A stretch of 64,000 nt of DNA from Geomonas silvestris (lineage in GTDB: Bacteria; Desulfobacterota; Desulfuromonadia; Geobacterales; Geobacteraceae): NCBI RefSeq assembly GCF_014193515.1, contig NZ_BLXX01000006.1, positions 112,930 to 176,929 on the forward strand, read 5' to 3'. Of this stretch, positions 52,980 through 62,092 are shown in pieces. The notes below the pieces were generated by a model. That model worked only from the letters and a program-made list of their open reading frames with translations. It was not told where the DNA came from and did not search any database. How positions within the stretch are numbered: position 1 is the stretch's first letter; the number at the start of each line of letters is the position of its first letter. A program made the position numbers and the translations under genes.

Positions 52980-53789
52980 ATGCCCGAATTACCGGAGGTA
53001 GAAGTAACCCGCCTCGGCATTACCCCGCATGTCGTCGGCACGTCGGTTGCCGGTGTCCTGGTACACAGCCCCAAACTCCGCGCCATGGTTCCGCCTGAAC
53101 TCGCAGGCCTGCTCACCGGGCAGCACATCGATTCCGTGCAGCGCCGCGGCAAGTATCTCATCTTCACCTGCCGGGTCGGGTCGCTGCTGCTGCACCTCGG
53201 CATGACCGGCCACCTGCGCATCCTCCCCGGAGAACGCACCCCGGGCCCTCACGACCATCTCGACATCCTGCTGAGCTCCGGCGTCATCCTGCGCCTGAAC
53301 GACGTGCGCCGCTTCGGCTCCATCCACTGGACGACTGCCAATCCCCTGCAGCACGAGCTCCTCTCCGGCATCGGTCCGGAACCGCTCACCGAGGCTTTCA
53401 CGGGACGCTATCTCTTCGAGAGGACCCGGGGGCGCCGCGTTGCCGTCCAGCGGTTCATCATGGATGCCTCGGTGGTAGCCGGGGTTGGCAACATCTACGC
53501 GGCTGAATCCCTGTTTCGCTGCGGTCTGCTCCCGACAACCCTGGCCCGAGAGCTTAGCGAGGCCGACTGCGAGCTCCTGGTCCGGTGCATCAAGGAGACC
53601 CTCGCGACCTCCATTGCCACGGGGCGCTCCATGGATTTCGCCCGGGAAGAGAAGAAGCTTGCCTACTTCCCGCAGCAGCTGTACGTCTACGACCGCGCCG
53701 GCAAGCCCTGCCGGCGCTGCGGCAACACTATCGAGCGGGGACGGCTGGGCACACGTTCCACCTTTTTCTGTCCCGTCTGCCAGCGCTAA
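52980..53789 (+). CDS. mutM: Formamidopyrimidine-DNA glycosylase (Fpg)
   Basis: 269 residues, normal length. The catalytic N-terminus MPELPEVE requires Pro2 exposed after Met removal, so the ATG at 52980 is chosen over the TTG one codon earlier; AAGGAG lies upstream. K58 (RRGKYLIF), the HLGMTGHLR run, the helix-two-turns-helix VVAGVGNIYAAESLF and the C-terminal zinc finger C-x2-C...C-x2-C (CRRCGNTI, FFCPVCQR) are present. Oddity: the Lys that helps process 8-oxoguanine in the E. coli enzyme (K155 in TAIKPWLMD) is Gln here (Q157 in VAVQRFIMD). Base excision repair of oxidised purines is the expected role. Confidence 0.92.
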   Translation: MPELPEVEVTRLGITPHVVGTSVAGVLVHSPKLRAMVPPELAGLLTGQHIDSVQRRGKYLIFTCRVGSLLLHLGMTGHLRILPGERTPGPHDHLDILLSSGVILRLNDVRRFGSIHWTTANPLQHELLSGIGPEPLTEAFTGRYLFERTRGRRVAVQRFIMDASVVAGVGNIYAAESLFRCGLLPTTLARELSEADCELLVRCIKETLATSIATGRSMDFAREEKKLAYFPQQLYVYDRAGKPCRRCGNTIERGRLGTRSTFFCPVCQR

Positions 53790-53910
53790 ACGGCTCTACC
53801 GCCGCCGGTCCGCACCGGACGGGTTTCGGGCGCACCTGTGGTCTTTATGTTCTGGAAACGATGGCGCGGCGGTTACCGGGGAGACCCAGCCTGCCGCTTC
53901 AGGAGGATTT

Positions 53911-54978
53911 ATGAGTCGCTTGTTCAGTCCGCTCACGCTGCGCGAAGTAACCTTTAAAAACCGCATCTTCGTCTCGCCGATGTGCCAATACTCCAGCAAA
54001 AACGGCATGCCCGGGAACTGGCACCTGGTTCACCTGGGAAGCCGCGCGGTGGGCGGGGCGGCCCTGGTGATGGTCGAAGCGAGTGCCGTCACCCCGCAGG
54101 GGCGGATCAGCCCGGACGACAGCGGGATCTGGAGCAGCGAGCATGCCGCAGCCTTTGCGCCGATCGCGGCCTTCATCAAGGAGCAGGGTGCGGTCCCGGC
54201 GATCCAGTTGGCCCATGCTGGGCGCAAGGCGTCGACGGATCTCCCCTGGAATGGGGGCGGGCCGCTGGATGCCAAACACCGCGGCTGGCAGCCCATAGCG
54301 CCGAGCCCCATCCCCTTCGCGCCGGGGCACCCGGTCCCCCAGGAGGCCACGGCGCAGGACCTGGAGAACATCCTGGGGCAGTTCGCGCTGGCGGCGCGGC
54401 GCAGCGCCGAGGCGGGCTTCGAGGTGGCGGAAATCCACATGGCGCACGGCTACCTGCTGCACGAATTCCTCTCGCCGCTCACCAACCTGCGCAGCGATGA
54501 ACTGGGCGGCAGCCTGGAGAACCGGATGCGCTTTCCTTTGCGGGTCGCCAAGGTGGTGCGGGATACCTGGCCGGAGCACCTACCTGTCTTCGTCAGGATT
54601 TCCGCCTCTGATTGGGTGGAAGGGGGGTGGGGGCTGGAAGATTCGCTGGAACTGGCCCGGCAGTTAAAGAAACTCGGCATCGACTTGATCGATTGCTCCA
54701 GCGCGGGGCTGGTGCCCGATGCCAAGCTTCCGGTCGGACCGGGCTTCCAGACGCCGTTTGCCAGCGCGATCCGCAAGAAAACCGGGATCGCGACAGGCGC
54801 CGTGGGGCTTATCACCGATCCGGCCCAGGCTGAGCAGATCGTTGCTACCGGTTTGGCGGACGCCGTTTTTCTGGCGCGCCAGCTGTTGCGGGACCCGTAC
54901 TGGCCGCTGCACGCGGCCAAGGCGCTCAACGCAGACCTGCCTTGGCCGGTACAGTACGACCGGGCGAAAAAAGGGTAG
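53911..54978 (+). CDS. NADPH dehydrogenase, old yellow enzyme family (YqjM/NamA-like)
   Basis: 355 residues, FMN enoate/xenobiotic reductase. YqjM-class signatures: SPMCQYSSKNG with the redox-sensing Cys, VEASAVTPQGRIS, IQLAHAGRKAS, IHMAHGYLLHEFLSPLTN with the paired His that bind substrate, RSDELGGSLENRMRFPL, and ATGAVGLITDPAQAEQIV. AGGAGG precedes the ATG at 53911; longer frames read antisense-like into Fpg. The gene lies 121 bases after fpg on the same strand. Substrate is not evident; the family reduces alpha,beta-unsaturated carbonyls, nitro compounds and similar electrophiles. Confidence 0.92.
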   Translation: MSRLFSPLTLREVTFKNRIFVSPMCQYSSKNGMPGNWHLVHLGSRAVGGAALVMVEASAVTPQGRISPDDSGIWSSEHAAAFAPIAAFIKEQGAVPAIQLAHAGRKASTDLPWNGGGPLDAKHRGWQPIAPSPIPFAPGHPVPQEATAQDLENILGQFALAARRSAEAGFEVAEIHMAHGYLLHEFLSPLTNLRSDELGGSLENRMRFPLRVAKVVRDTWPEHLPVFVRISASDWVEGGWGLEDSLELARQLKKLGIDLIDCSSAGLVPDAKLPVGPGFQTPFASAIRKKTGIATGAVGLITDPAQAEQIVATGLADAVFLARQLLRDPYWPLHAAKALNADLPWPVQYDRAKKG

Positions 54979-54983
54979 GGGGG

Positions 54984-55340
54984 CTAGTCTGCGGCGGCCA
55001 CGTGGATCGCCACCAGAACTGCCGCGGCGCCAGCCCACCAGATCCACCGGTAATCGCCGAAGTGGACATCGACGAACTCCTGGAAGGTGAGGCCGTTGTG
55101 GGTCTTGCGGGGACGCTCCGATTCTCCCACCGGCGCGGCGCGGGGCTCGTTGGCAGCCAGCACCGTCGCCTTCTGGAGCGCTACCGGGATCGAGAGATCC
55201 ACTTCCCGTGCCGGCTGATCCGTGCTAGTCTGAGCGACAGCGACAGGCGACGGCTCTTTCAGCGCCGCCAGTTCCTGGGCACCTACGGCAGCGGGCCAGA
55301 AGGACATGAGACAGAGCAGGACTATGAATCTCTTGAACAT
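54984..55340 (-). CDS. Small membrane-anchored periplasmic protein, unknown function
   Basis: 118 residues. A signal peptide (MFKRFIVLLCLMSFWPAAVGAQ) is followed by a low-complexity Ala/Pro/Val stretch, then RKTHNGLTFQEFVDVHFGDY and a C-terminal membrane helix (WIWWAGAAAVLVAIHVAA). So it would be a periplasmic domain with a C-terminal anchor. GAGGAGG lies nine bases upstream of the ATG. It converges on the old yellow enzyme gene with a gap of five bases and is divergent from the BI-1 gene. No family recognised. Confidence 0.6.
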   Translation of the reverse strand: MFKRFIVLLCLMSFWPAAVGAQELAALKEPSPVAVAQTSTDQPAREVDLSIPVALQKATVLAANEPRAAPVGESERPRKTHNGLTFQEFVDVHFGDYRWIWWAGAAAVLVAIHVAAAD

Positions 55341-55373
55341 GGGGTTCCCTCCTCGTGACAGTTTGAGTGTAGA

Positions 55374-55459
55374 TTGCGAGTAAGCGGTGAAATGAGTTAA
55401 ATCGATGAGGTACTGCTGCTGGGCGCCGTACGAGTATAGCAGTGTTTATTTGCGAGTAA
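55374..55459. repeat. Pair of direct repeats TTGCGAGTAA in the divergent promoter region
   Basis: Exact 10-base copies at 55374-55383 and 55450-55459, 76 bases apart, between the small membrane protein gene and the BI-1 gene. This is a candidate operator pair; the 55450 copy could also form a weak -35 for the BI-1 promoter. Confidence 0.35.
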
Positions 55460-55490
55460 ACCTTCATAAAGAATTATCAAAGGAGTGAGT

Positions 55491-56165
55491 ATGGAAAGGT
55501 ATCAAACGAGATATGGCACGGTCGTCAACGTGCAAAGTGGCGTCATGCGCGGCGTCTACGGCTGGATGGGGGGCGGGCTGGCATTGACGGCCTTTGCCGC
55601 GATGTATGTCGCCTCGTCGCCGGCCCTGTTGCAGGCGATCCTTGGGAACAGGATCCTCTTGTACGCGCTTCTTTTCGGTGAGTTGGGGCTGGTGGTTGCC
55701 GTCAGTGCCGCCATCAACCGGATGAGCACCGCCACCGCGAGTTTCCTCTTCTTGCTGTACGCCGCGCTCAACGGCGTCACCATGTCGACCATCTTCGTGG
55801 TCTACACCTCCACCTCGATCGCCTCGACGTTTCTGGTGACTGCGGGGATGTTCGGCGCCATGAGCCTCTACGGCGCGCTCACCAAAAGCGATCTCTCCTC
55901 GTGGGGAAGCTTCCTGTTCATGGGGTTGATAGGCGTGGTCATCGCGTCGCTGGTGAACATCTTCCTGCACAGCCCGATGATCTCCTGGGTGCTCAGCGTG
56001 TGCGGTGTCATCGTGTTCACCGGGCTCACCGCCTACGACACCCAGCGCATCAAGAGCCAGGGCTACACCGGCCCCAAGGGCGCCATCCTGGGAGCGCTGA
56101 CCCTCTACCTCGATTTCATCAACATGTTCCTGAGCCTTCTGCGCCTCTTCGGAGACCGCAGGTAG
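55491..56165 (+). CDS. Bax inhibitor-1/YccA family membrane protein
   Basis: 224 residues with seven hydrophobic helices, the family topology. N-terminal QTRYGTVVNVQSGVMRGVYGWM, helix-capping GALTKSDLSSWG typical of YbhL/YccA, and the conserved C-terminal GLTAYDTQRIKSQ and LYLDFINMFLSLLRLFG. In this family two conserved Asp residues late in the protein (in YDTQRI and LYLDF) form a pH-sensing pair for Ca2+ leak. The ATG at 55491 has AAAGGAG nearby; an in-frame GTG at 55485 is less likely. A strong terminator follows at 56185. Function in bacteria is not well defined. Confidence 0.92.
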   Translation: MERYQTRYGTVVNVQSGVMRGVYGWMGGGLALTAFAAMYVASSPALLQAILGNRILLYALLFGELGLVVAVSAAINRMSTATASFLFLLYAALNGVTMSTIFVVYTSTSIASTFLVTAGMFGAMSLYGALTKSDLSSWGSFLFMGLIGVVIASLVNIFLHSPMISWVLSVCGVIVFTGLTAYDTQRIKSQGYTGPKGAILGALTLYLDFINMFLSLLRLFGDRR

Positions 56166-56184
56166 GCGGCAGCAGTACCAGGAT

Positions 56185-56223
56185 AAAAAAAGGCCGGCTG
56201 GAGATTTCCAGTCGGCCTTTTTT
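56185..56223. terminator. Bidirectional intrinsic terminator
   Basis: AAAAAAAGGCCGGCTGG, loop AGATTT, then CCAGTCGGCCTTTTTTT: a stem of at least nine pairs with one G-T pair, A-run on one side and T-run on the other. It lies between the convergent BI-1 and S1-domain genes and would stop both transcripts. Confidence 0.92.
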
Positions 56224-56239
56224 GTTACGGGCAAAAACT

Positions 56240-57064
56240 TTAACGGAGCTTGATTCCGTCGGGAAGGATCTCGATCACCCCTTCTTTGTAGAGGTTGCCG
56301 ATGGCGGTCTTGAAGGTCTTTTTGCTCATGCGGAAAAGCTCGGCGATCCGCTCGGGCGAACTCTTGTCGCCGACCGCCAGGAAGCCGCCGTTTTCCCGCA
56401 AGGTGCTCAGCACCACATCTTTACCAGCGGCCAATTCCTGGGTACCACCCTTGCGCAGGGTCAGGTCGATCTTGCCGTCTTCCCGGACCTTGGCCACGTA
56501 TCCCTTGGTTTTGTCACCCACCCGGTAACGGCCGAACAGTTCGCTCTTGAAGAGCAGCCCGGGGTAGCGCCCGTTGATGATAACCTTCGCACCGAGGTCG
56601 CTGAACTCGTAGATCTGCACCTCGACCTCGTCTCCGGACTTGAGCCCCTTGGCCCGGGGTTCGAGAAACTTGGAGATCTTTGCCGAAGCGGCGATGCGCT
56701 CGGAACCATCCAGGTAGACCCGGACCAGGTGCGTCTCGCCGACCTGCATCGGGCGTGTCTGCTCGCTGTAGGGGACCAGCAGATCCTTTTCCAGCCCCCA
56801 ATCCAGAAACGCCCCCACGGCGTTGGTGTCCTTAACGCTCAACAGCGCAAAATCGCCGACTTGCGCTTTCGGCTTCAGCGTCGTGGCAATCAGGCGATCT
56901 TCGGAGTCGAGGTAGACGAACGCCTGGATCTCGGCTCCAGGGTAAACCCCGTCGGGTACGTACTTCGCCGGCATCAGGATCTCGCCGTATTCCGAGGCGA
57001 GGTAGATGCCGATCGAGCTCAACTTCTTCACTACCATGTGGTTCACTTTTCCTACTTCAAGCAT
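56240..57064 (-). CDS. S1 RNA-binding domain protein, CvfB/YitL-like
   Basis: 274 residues. N-terminal S1-like barrels (MLEVGKVNHMVVKKLSSIGI, ILMPAKYVPDGVYPGAEIQA), repeated S1 pieces (GAFLDWGLEKDLLVPYSEQ; GAKVIINGRYPGLLFKSELF with VGDKTKGYVAKVREDGKIDL), and a C-terminal winged helix (SPERIAELFRMSKKTFKTAIGNLYKEGVI). This is the layout of CvfB, an RNA-binding regulator. The start is set at the ATG at 57064, where the family N-terminus begins, with GGAG at 11 bases; a GTG at 57097 is possible. It is preceded by 240 bases of divergent promoter region shared with the hybrid kinase. Confidence 0.88.
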   Translation of the reverse strand: MLEVGKVNHMVVKKLSSIGIYLASEYGEILMPAKYVPDGVYPGAEIQAFVYLDSEDRLIATTLKPKAQVGDFALLSVKDTNAVGAFLDWGLEKDLLVPYSEQTRPMQVGETHLVRVYLDGSERIAASAKISKFLEPRAKGLKSGDEVEVQIYEFSDLGAKVIINGRYPGLLFKSELFGRYRVGDKTKGYVAKVREDGKIDLTLRKGGTQELAAGKDVVLSTLRENGGFLAVGDKSSPERIAELFRMSKKTFKTAIGNLYKEGVIEILPDGIKLR

Positions 57065-57304
57065 GCGCGGTTTTTCTCCAGTTACCCCTGGTGTCACCGA
57101 GGGTTGGTAAGATACATCCTACTTCAGTTCAGATACTATTTTGGCGAAAAGCAATAAGAAAATCGGATTTATCTTACCGATTATTATCCCCTTTTACAAA
57201 TCCTATTTGTGGTACAGTAGCCGTTATTCCAGCTTTTGCAACCTCACTCGCCCTTTTTAAGAGTGAGCATGTACTAATCATAAAGGTTGTGCCGGGAGCC
57301 AACA

Positions 57305-60300
57305 TTGGCTTTTGTCAGTCTTAAAACAAAAATAACAGTGGCCGTGTCGGTCCTGGCGGCCGTGCTGTTGTCACTGCTGGCGCTCTCGGCACAGGTATAT
57401 TTCGGGAACCAGGTCACAGCGCTCATCTCAAATCAGCAGAACACCTTGCTGACGGCGCTGGCGGACCAGATCGACGATAAACTCAACGCCACGAAAACAG
57501 AGGTGCGCGGCGCTGCGAGCCACCTCGGTCCGCTGCTCGCCCAGCACTCAGAGGGCCTTGTCGCGTTCTTCGCCGAGCGTCCGGATACCCTCGCCATGTT
57601 CAACAACGGCCTGTTCCTGTTCTCCCCGGCGGGCCGCCTCATCTACGCCTCGTCACCAGAAGCCGAGCTCTCCGGCCGGGACTTCTCGCAGGACGAGTTT
57701 TTCAGACAGGCCAGCTCCGCGCGCAAACCGCTTATTTCCGAGCCGTTTTTCTCCGCACAGCGCCACCGTCACCCGATCATCATGGTAACAGCGCCCGTCC
57801 TTGACTCGCACGGGGCACTCCTTGGCGTGCTCGCAGGGAGCCTCGATCTTACCAGAAACAACTTTCTCACCACCTTGGCCTCGATCCGTTTGGGACAGCA
57901 CGGCTACCTCTACCTCTTCAACCAGCAACGCACCATGATCGTGCATCCCAACAAGGAGCGGGTTCTCAGCAGGGACGTGCGCCCCGGCGCAAACCACCTC
58001 TTCGACCGCGCCCTCAACGGATTCGAGGGGACCGGAACGACGGTGACCTCCCGCAACGAGAAGGTTATCAGCGGCTTCAAACGCCTCAAGACCACCGACT
58101 GGGTCCTGGCTAGCCATGTCCCCTGGTCCGAATCAGGCGCCATTGCCCAGGGTGCGCGACGCTACCTTCTCTGGGCCTTGCTGGTTATCTTTTTGATCAC
58201 CTTCCTCGTGGTGTGGGTGTCGATGAAGCATCTCACCGCGCCGCTGCTCTGTTTTATCCGGCAGGTCCGGGAGATGAGCGGCGGCAAGGAGGGGCGCTCC
58301 CGGGTCCAGATCCAGACCGGTGATGAGATCGGGGTCCTGGCGGATGCCTTCAATCAACTGCTCAGTGAACTGGATGCGCAGAATACGGCCATCAAAAAGC
58401 AGCTCGACTTCTCCCAGATGCTCATCGACTGCATCCCGATCCCGGTTTTCTATCAGGATGTGGCAGGGCGCTACCTGGGGTGCAACAAGGCCTTCGAGGA
58501 GGTGGTCGGGGTAACGAAACGCGAACTGGTCGGCAGGAGCATGATCGATCCCGCGCTCCCGCAACTGCAGGTTTTTGCGGAAACCGTGGATAGTGCGATC
58601 GACCGCACCGAAATCAGGGAAACCGAAACGCTCTATGCAGACGGCCGGCGCCGCAGCGTCATCATGTACCAAACGGCCTTCCCCGCTGCAGACGGCAGCC
58701 AAGGGGGCGTTATCGCCGCCTTGCTGGACATCACCGAGCTTAAGGTGGCCCAGGACGCTCACGGCCAGGCGATGCGCAAGTTGCAGTTGATCCTGGACGC
58801 CGCAGGCGAGGGGATCTACGGCATCGACCTGGCCGGCTACGTAACCTTTGCCAATCCTGCCGCCCTGAAGATGGTGGGATGGCAGCAGGAGGATCTCCTC
58901 GGCAAGCACCACTCGGTGCTGCATCACGCCTCGGGCTCTGAGCCCTTTTGCGTCGCCTCCGGTTGTCCGATGCACCAGGCACTCAACGACGGCCTCACCC
59001 GCCAGGTGACCGACTACTCCTTCTGGCACCAGGACGGCACCAGCTTCCCCGTGGAATACGTCAGCACCCCGATCCTGGAGAACGGGACTCTGGTCGGCGC
59101 CGTGGTCATTTTCAAGGACACGACCGAGCGCAAGCAAACCGAGGCGCAGTTGACCAGACTGTCGCAGGCGGTGATGCAGAGTCCGGTGCCGATCGTCATC
59201 ACCGATACCTCCGGAAACGTTGAATTCGTCAACCCCATGTTCAGTAAGCTGAGCGGTTACCTGCCGGAGGAGATTCTCGGGGGATATACGACCAGGTTGC
59301 GCTCTGGCAAGACGCGACTTGAGGTGTACCAGAGCCTTTGGAGCACCATTACCGCAGGGAGCGTGTGGGCCGGCGATCTGCAGAACAGGCACAAGGATGG
59401 GGACCTTTACTGGGTGCACTGCACGATCTCTCCGATCCGGGATCGCGCCGGAGCCATCACGCACTACATGGCCTTCATGGAGAGCATGACCGAGCGCAAG
59501 CAACTCGAAGAGCAGTTGCGCCAGGCCCAGAAAATGGAGGCGATCGGCCAGCTGGCAGGTGGCGTGGCCCACGATTTCAACAACATCCTCACCGTCATCA
59601 TGGGATTTGGCCAGCTGCTGCAGCACTCCTTAAGCGGCGACCCAGCCAACACCGCGAACCTGAAACAGATTCTGGATGCCGCCAACCGTGCTTCCCACCT
59701 GACCAGCAGCCTGCTCGCCTTCAGCCGGAAGCAGGTCATGCTGCTCCAGTTGGTGGAACTGAACGACCTTACCCGCAACCACACCAGGTTCTTGTCGCGG
59801 ATCATCGGGGAGGATGTCAAACTCGAGACCGTGTTGAGCCCCGAAAACCTGGGCATCAACGCCGATGCCGGCCAGATCGAGCAGGTATTGATGAACCTGG
59901 CGACCAATGCCAGGGATGCCATGCCCAACGGCGGCAGCCTGCGCATCGCGACCGAGGCGGTGTACCTGGACCAGGAATTCTGCCGCCAGCACGGCTACGG
60001 CGTGGTCGGGCGCTACGCCCTCCTCAGTATCAGCGACACCGGCACCGGCATGGACGCCGAGATGCAGCAGAAGATCTTCGAGCCGTTTTATACCACGAAG
60101 CCGTCCGGGCGCGGCACGGGTCTCGGGTTATCCATCGTCTACGGGATCATCAAGCAGCACGGCGGCTACATCACCATCGAAAGCACCTGCGGCATCGGCA
60201 CCACCTTCAGGATCTACCTGCCGCTGACCGGATCCGGGGCAGGGGAGAGGGCCGGCCAGAGCGCTGCTGACGCGCCTCGAGGTGGCAAAGAGACTATTCT

Positions 60301-60655
60301 TGTGGTCGAAGACGATGCCATGGTGCGCAACATGGTGGACTCGGTGTTGCGCAGTTATGGATATAGCGTGGTTCTGGCCGAGAACGGTGAGGAGGCGCTG
60401 AGCATCTTCGAAACCAGGTGGCAGGAGATCTCCCTGGCGCTTCTGGATGTCGTGATGCCCGGGATGAATGGAAGACAGGTTTGTGAAGCGCTAAGAGCTT
60501 TGGCGCCACAGCTGAAAGTTCTCTTTTTGACAGGCTACACGGCAGATGTTATTAAGGACAGGGGCATATTGGTAGACGGGATCGACCTGATACCTAAACC
60601 CGCCCAATCTGACGTGCTGGCCAAGAAGATCCGCGACATGCTGGATGCCCGCTGA
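57305..60655 (+). CDS. Membrane hybrid histidine kinase Cache-HAMP-PAS3-HisKA-HATPase-REC
   Basis: 1116 residues. TM1 at about 10-32, a double-Cache periplasmic sensor (about 35-280, with YLYLFNQQRTMIVHP typical), TM2 at about 287-307, HAMP (308-360), PAS domains at about 370-485, 490-612 and 617-735, HisKA with H756 in [18 protein letters not shown], an ATPase domain ([42 protein letters not shown]), and a C-terminal receiver with D1048 in LALLDVVMPGMNG. The start is taken as the TTG at 57305, seven bases after GGGAG; an in-frame TTG at 57287 is a less likely alternative. The transmitter-receiver half is paralogous to the hybrid kinase at 12046. It probably senses a small extracellular ligand. 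Confidence 0.9.
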   Translation: MAFVSLKTKITVAVSVLAAVLLSLLALSAQVYFGNQVTALISNQQNTLLTALADQIDDKLNATKTEVRGAASHLGPLLAQHSEGLVAFFAERPDTLAMFNNGLFLFSPAGRLIYASSPEAELSGRDFSQDEFFRQASSARKPLISEPFFSAQRHRHPIIMVTAPVLDSHGALLGVLAGSLDLTRNNFLTTLASIRLGQHGYLYLFNQQRTMIVHPNKERVLSRDVRPGANHLFDRALNGFEGTGTTVTSRNEKVISGFKRLKTTDWVLASHVPWSESGAIAQGARRYLLWALLVIFLITFLVVWVSMKHLTAPLLCFIRQVREMSGGKEGRSRVQIQTGDEIGVLADAFNQLLSELDAQNTAIKKQLDFSQMLIDCIPIPVFYQDVAGRYLGCNKAFEEVVGVTKRELVGRSMIDPALPQLQVFAETVDSAIDRTEIRETETLYADGRRRSVIMYQTAFPAADGSQGGVIAALLDITELKVAQDAHGQAMRKLQLILDAAGEGIYGIDLAGYVTFANPAALKMVGWQQEDLLGKHHSVLHHASGSEPFCVASGCPMHQALNDGLTRQVTDYSFWHQDGTSFPVEYVSTPILENGTLVGAVVIFKDTTERKQTEAQLTRLSQAVMQSPVPIVITDTSGNVEFVNPMFSKLSGYLPEEILGGYTTRLRSGKTRLEVYQSLWSTITAGSVWAGDLQNRHKDGDLYWVHCTISPIRDRAGAITHYMAFMESMTERKQLEEQLRQAQKMEAIGQLAGGVAHDFNNILTVIMGFGQLLQHSLSGDPANTANLKQILDAANRASHLTSSLLAFSRKQVMLLQLVELNDLTRNHTRFLSRIIGEDVKLETVLSPENLGINADAGQIEQVLMNLATNARDAMPNGGSLRIATEAVYLDQEFCRQHGYGVVGRYALLSISDTGTGMDAEMQQKIFEPFYTTKPSGRGTGLGLSIVYGIIKQHGGYITIESTCGIGTTFRIYLPLTGSGAGERAGQSAADAPRGGKETILVVEDDAMVRNMVDSVLRSYGYSVVLAENGEEALSIFETRWQEISLALLDVVMPGMNGRQVCEALRALAPQLKVLFLTGYTADVIKDRGILVDGIDLIPKPAQSDVLAKKIRDMLDAR

Positions 60656-60756
60656 GGCCAGGACGCACCCTGGCAGTGACGCCCCGCATCCCATCCCCGC
60701 CGTAGGTCCAGGCCCCGCCAGCACGCCCGAATCTCATTAAAATTGGAGGTTCTCCG

Positions 60757-61476
60757 ATGATCATCGAAGAGATGACCATGCCCGAGTTCGAAGCCGGTCT
60801 CAAGAGCTGCGCGACAGCCTATATCCCGTTCGGCTCGGTCGAAGAGCACGGTAGCCATCTGCCGCTGTCGACCGATACCATCGAGGCCTACGAGGTTGGC
60901 AAACGCGCAGCACGGCAGATTCCGCTCTTCGTCGCGCCTCCAATTCATTACGGTTCCTGCCGGTCCACGGCGTGTCATCCGGGAACTATCAGCATCAGTA
61001 CCGGAACACTTAAGGCGTTGCTCAAGGACATCGTACGTTCGCTGCACTCGCACGGCCTCGAGAACTTCGTGGTCTTGACCGGCCATGCCGGCGGCTCGCA
61101 CCGTATGGCCCTCCAGGACGCCGGCGAAGAACTGCTTCTGGAACTTTCGGGAATCAACATCGCTGTCGTCACTGAGTTCGATCTGGCCAAGGACCTCGGA
61201 GCTCACCTGATAGAAACCCGCGGCGACGCCCATGCCGGCGAGATCGAGACTTCGCGCATCATGCACTCCCATCCGCACCTGGTGAAAGGGACGGCTCCCG
61301 AGGAGTACCCTCGCTTCCCGACCGGAATCCTGGTCCGTGACAAGAGAAGTTTCTGGCCCGGAGGTGTCTGGGGCAACCCGGCCAAGGCCAGCGCGGAAAA
61401 AGGCGAAAAACTGGAAAGCCTGGTGGCCGATCGCGTTGTTGAGCTGGTAAAGGCACTGGAAAGCCGGCGTTGGTAA
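60757..61476 (+). CDS. Creatininase family amidohydrolase
   Basis: 239 residues. Metal site IPFGSVEEHGSHLPLSTDT with E29, H31 and D40 at the creatininase spacing (E34, H36, D45), then H110 in VLTGHAGGSHRM and a downstream acidic EIETSR. The creatininase E122 equivalent is Gly here, so it resembles the broader group (MftE-like peptidases, FAPy deformylase-like amidohydrolases) rather than true creatininases. GGAGG lies seven bases upstream. It stands alone after the hybrid kinase gene (101 bases) and no mycofactocin genes are near. Substrate unknown. Confidence 0.85.
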   Translation: MIIEEMTMPEFEAGLKSCATAYIPFGSVEEHGSHLPLSTDTIEAYEVGKRAARQIPLFVAPPIHYGSCRSTACHPGTISISTGTLKALLKDIVRSLHSHGLENFVVLTGHAGGSHRMALQDAGEELLLELSGINIAVVTEFDLAKDLGAHLIETRGDAHAGEIETSRIMHSHPHLVKGTAPEEYPRFPTGILVRDKRSFWPGGVWGNPAKASAEKGEKLESLVADRVVELVKALESRRW

Positions 61477-62056
61477 TTTAGGGTCGGATTGCCTAAAAAA
61501 GCGGCTTCCAAATTTGCCCTTTAAATGGGACTTTTTGCCGCGGGCCAGGGGTAGGTATGGGCCATTTTTCCCGCCCGTGGCTTTTCTTGAATCATTCTGG
61601 ATTTTTTGGCGATTCGACTGCGCCGACGGCTGCTCAAGTCAAAGACCATGGTGAAGGAGGGGGACGACGTCATCGTTGCCTGTTTCTATGATGAGAACTT
61701 CCTCGGCCTGTCCAAGCGATCGTGATATTTCCCACGCGGGATGGAGGGGCAGTGATCCGCCTGGCCGTGGCCATGTTTTTTTCAGGCGCTCACAGTGCTG
61801 GCCTAGTGCAGGGAGAGGGCAAACCACTCAACGATCGAAATCTTTCCTTTGGGCGTCGCTATAGTTTTTATTTGGTCTGCCGTCCCCATGCTTCTTGGTA
61901 ACTGCCGTATCTGGAATGCCCCAGACCTTATACTTGACATAATATATCTTATGGGACGTAAATAGTCTCTCCAAGGGGAGGGGCAATTTACCGCTAGGGG
62001 AACCTGTGCGCCTTGATCGGCACGGGATCCCCTTTCTGCGTTCTGCGAATCGGGTA

Positions 62057-62080
62057 GCCCCCGTTCTGTAACACGGGGGC
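62057..62080. other. Hairpin GCCCCCGT / ACGGGGGC
   Basis: Perfect 8-bp stem with an 8-base loop (TCTGTAAC), conserved in the second copy at 63676-63699. No T-run follows, so it is not a simple terminator; it may be a protein-binding or replication structure. Confidence 0.6.
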
Positions 62081-62092
62081 AATTTACGTCAA

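Noticed and set aside
53790..53910. FMN riboswitch before the old yellow enzyme gene
   Set aside because: No RFN-element motifs; the 121-base gap is too short and lacks the conserved helices.
60657..60674. GCCAGG/CCTGGC hairpin as terminator of the hybrid kinase
   Set aside because: Six-pair stem without a T-run; too weak to call.
61648..61725. 25-codon frame beginning MVKEGDDVIV
   Set aside because: Readable but short, without a family match; it may be a fragment of a lost gene, so it is not listed as a CDS.
61810..61860. GGCAAACC motif resembling a c-di-GMP-I riboswitch core
   Set aside because: The second conserved core (GACGCAAAGCC) and the tetraloop-receptor stems are missing.
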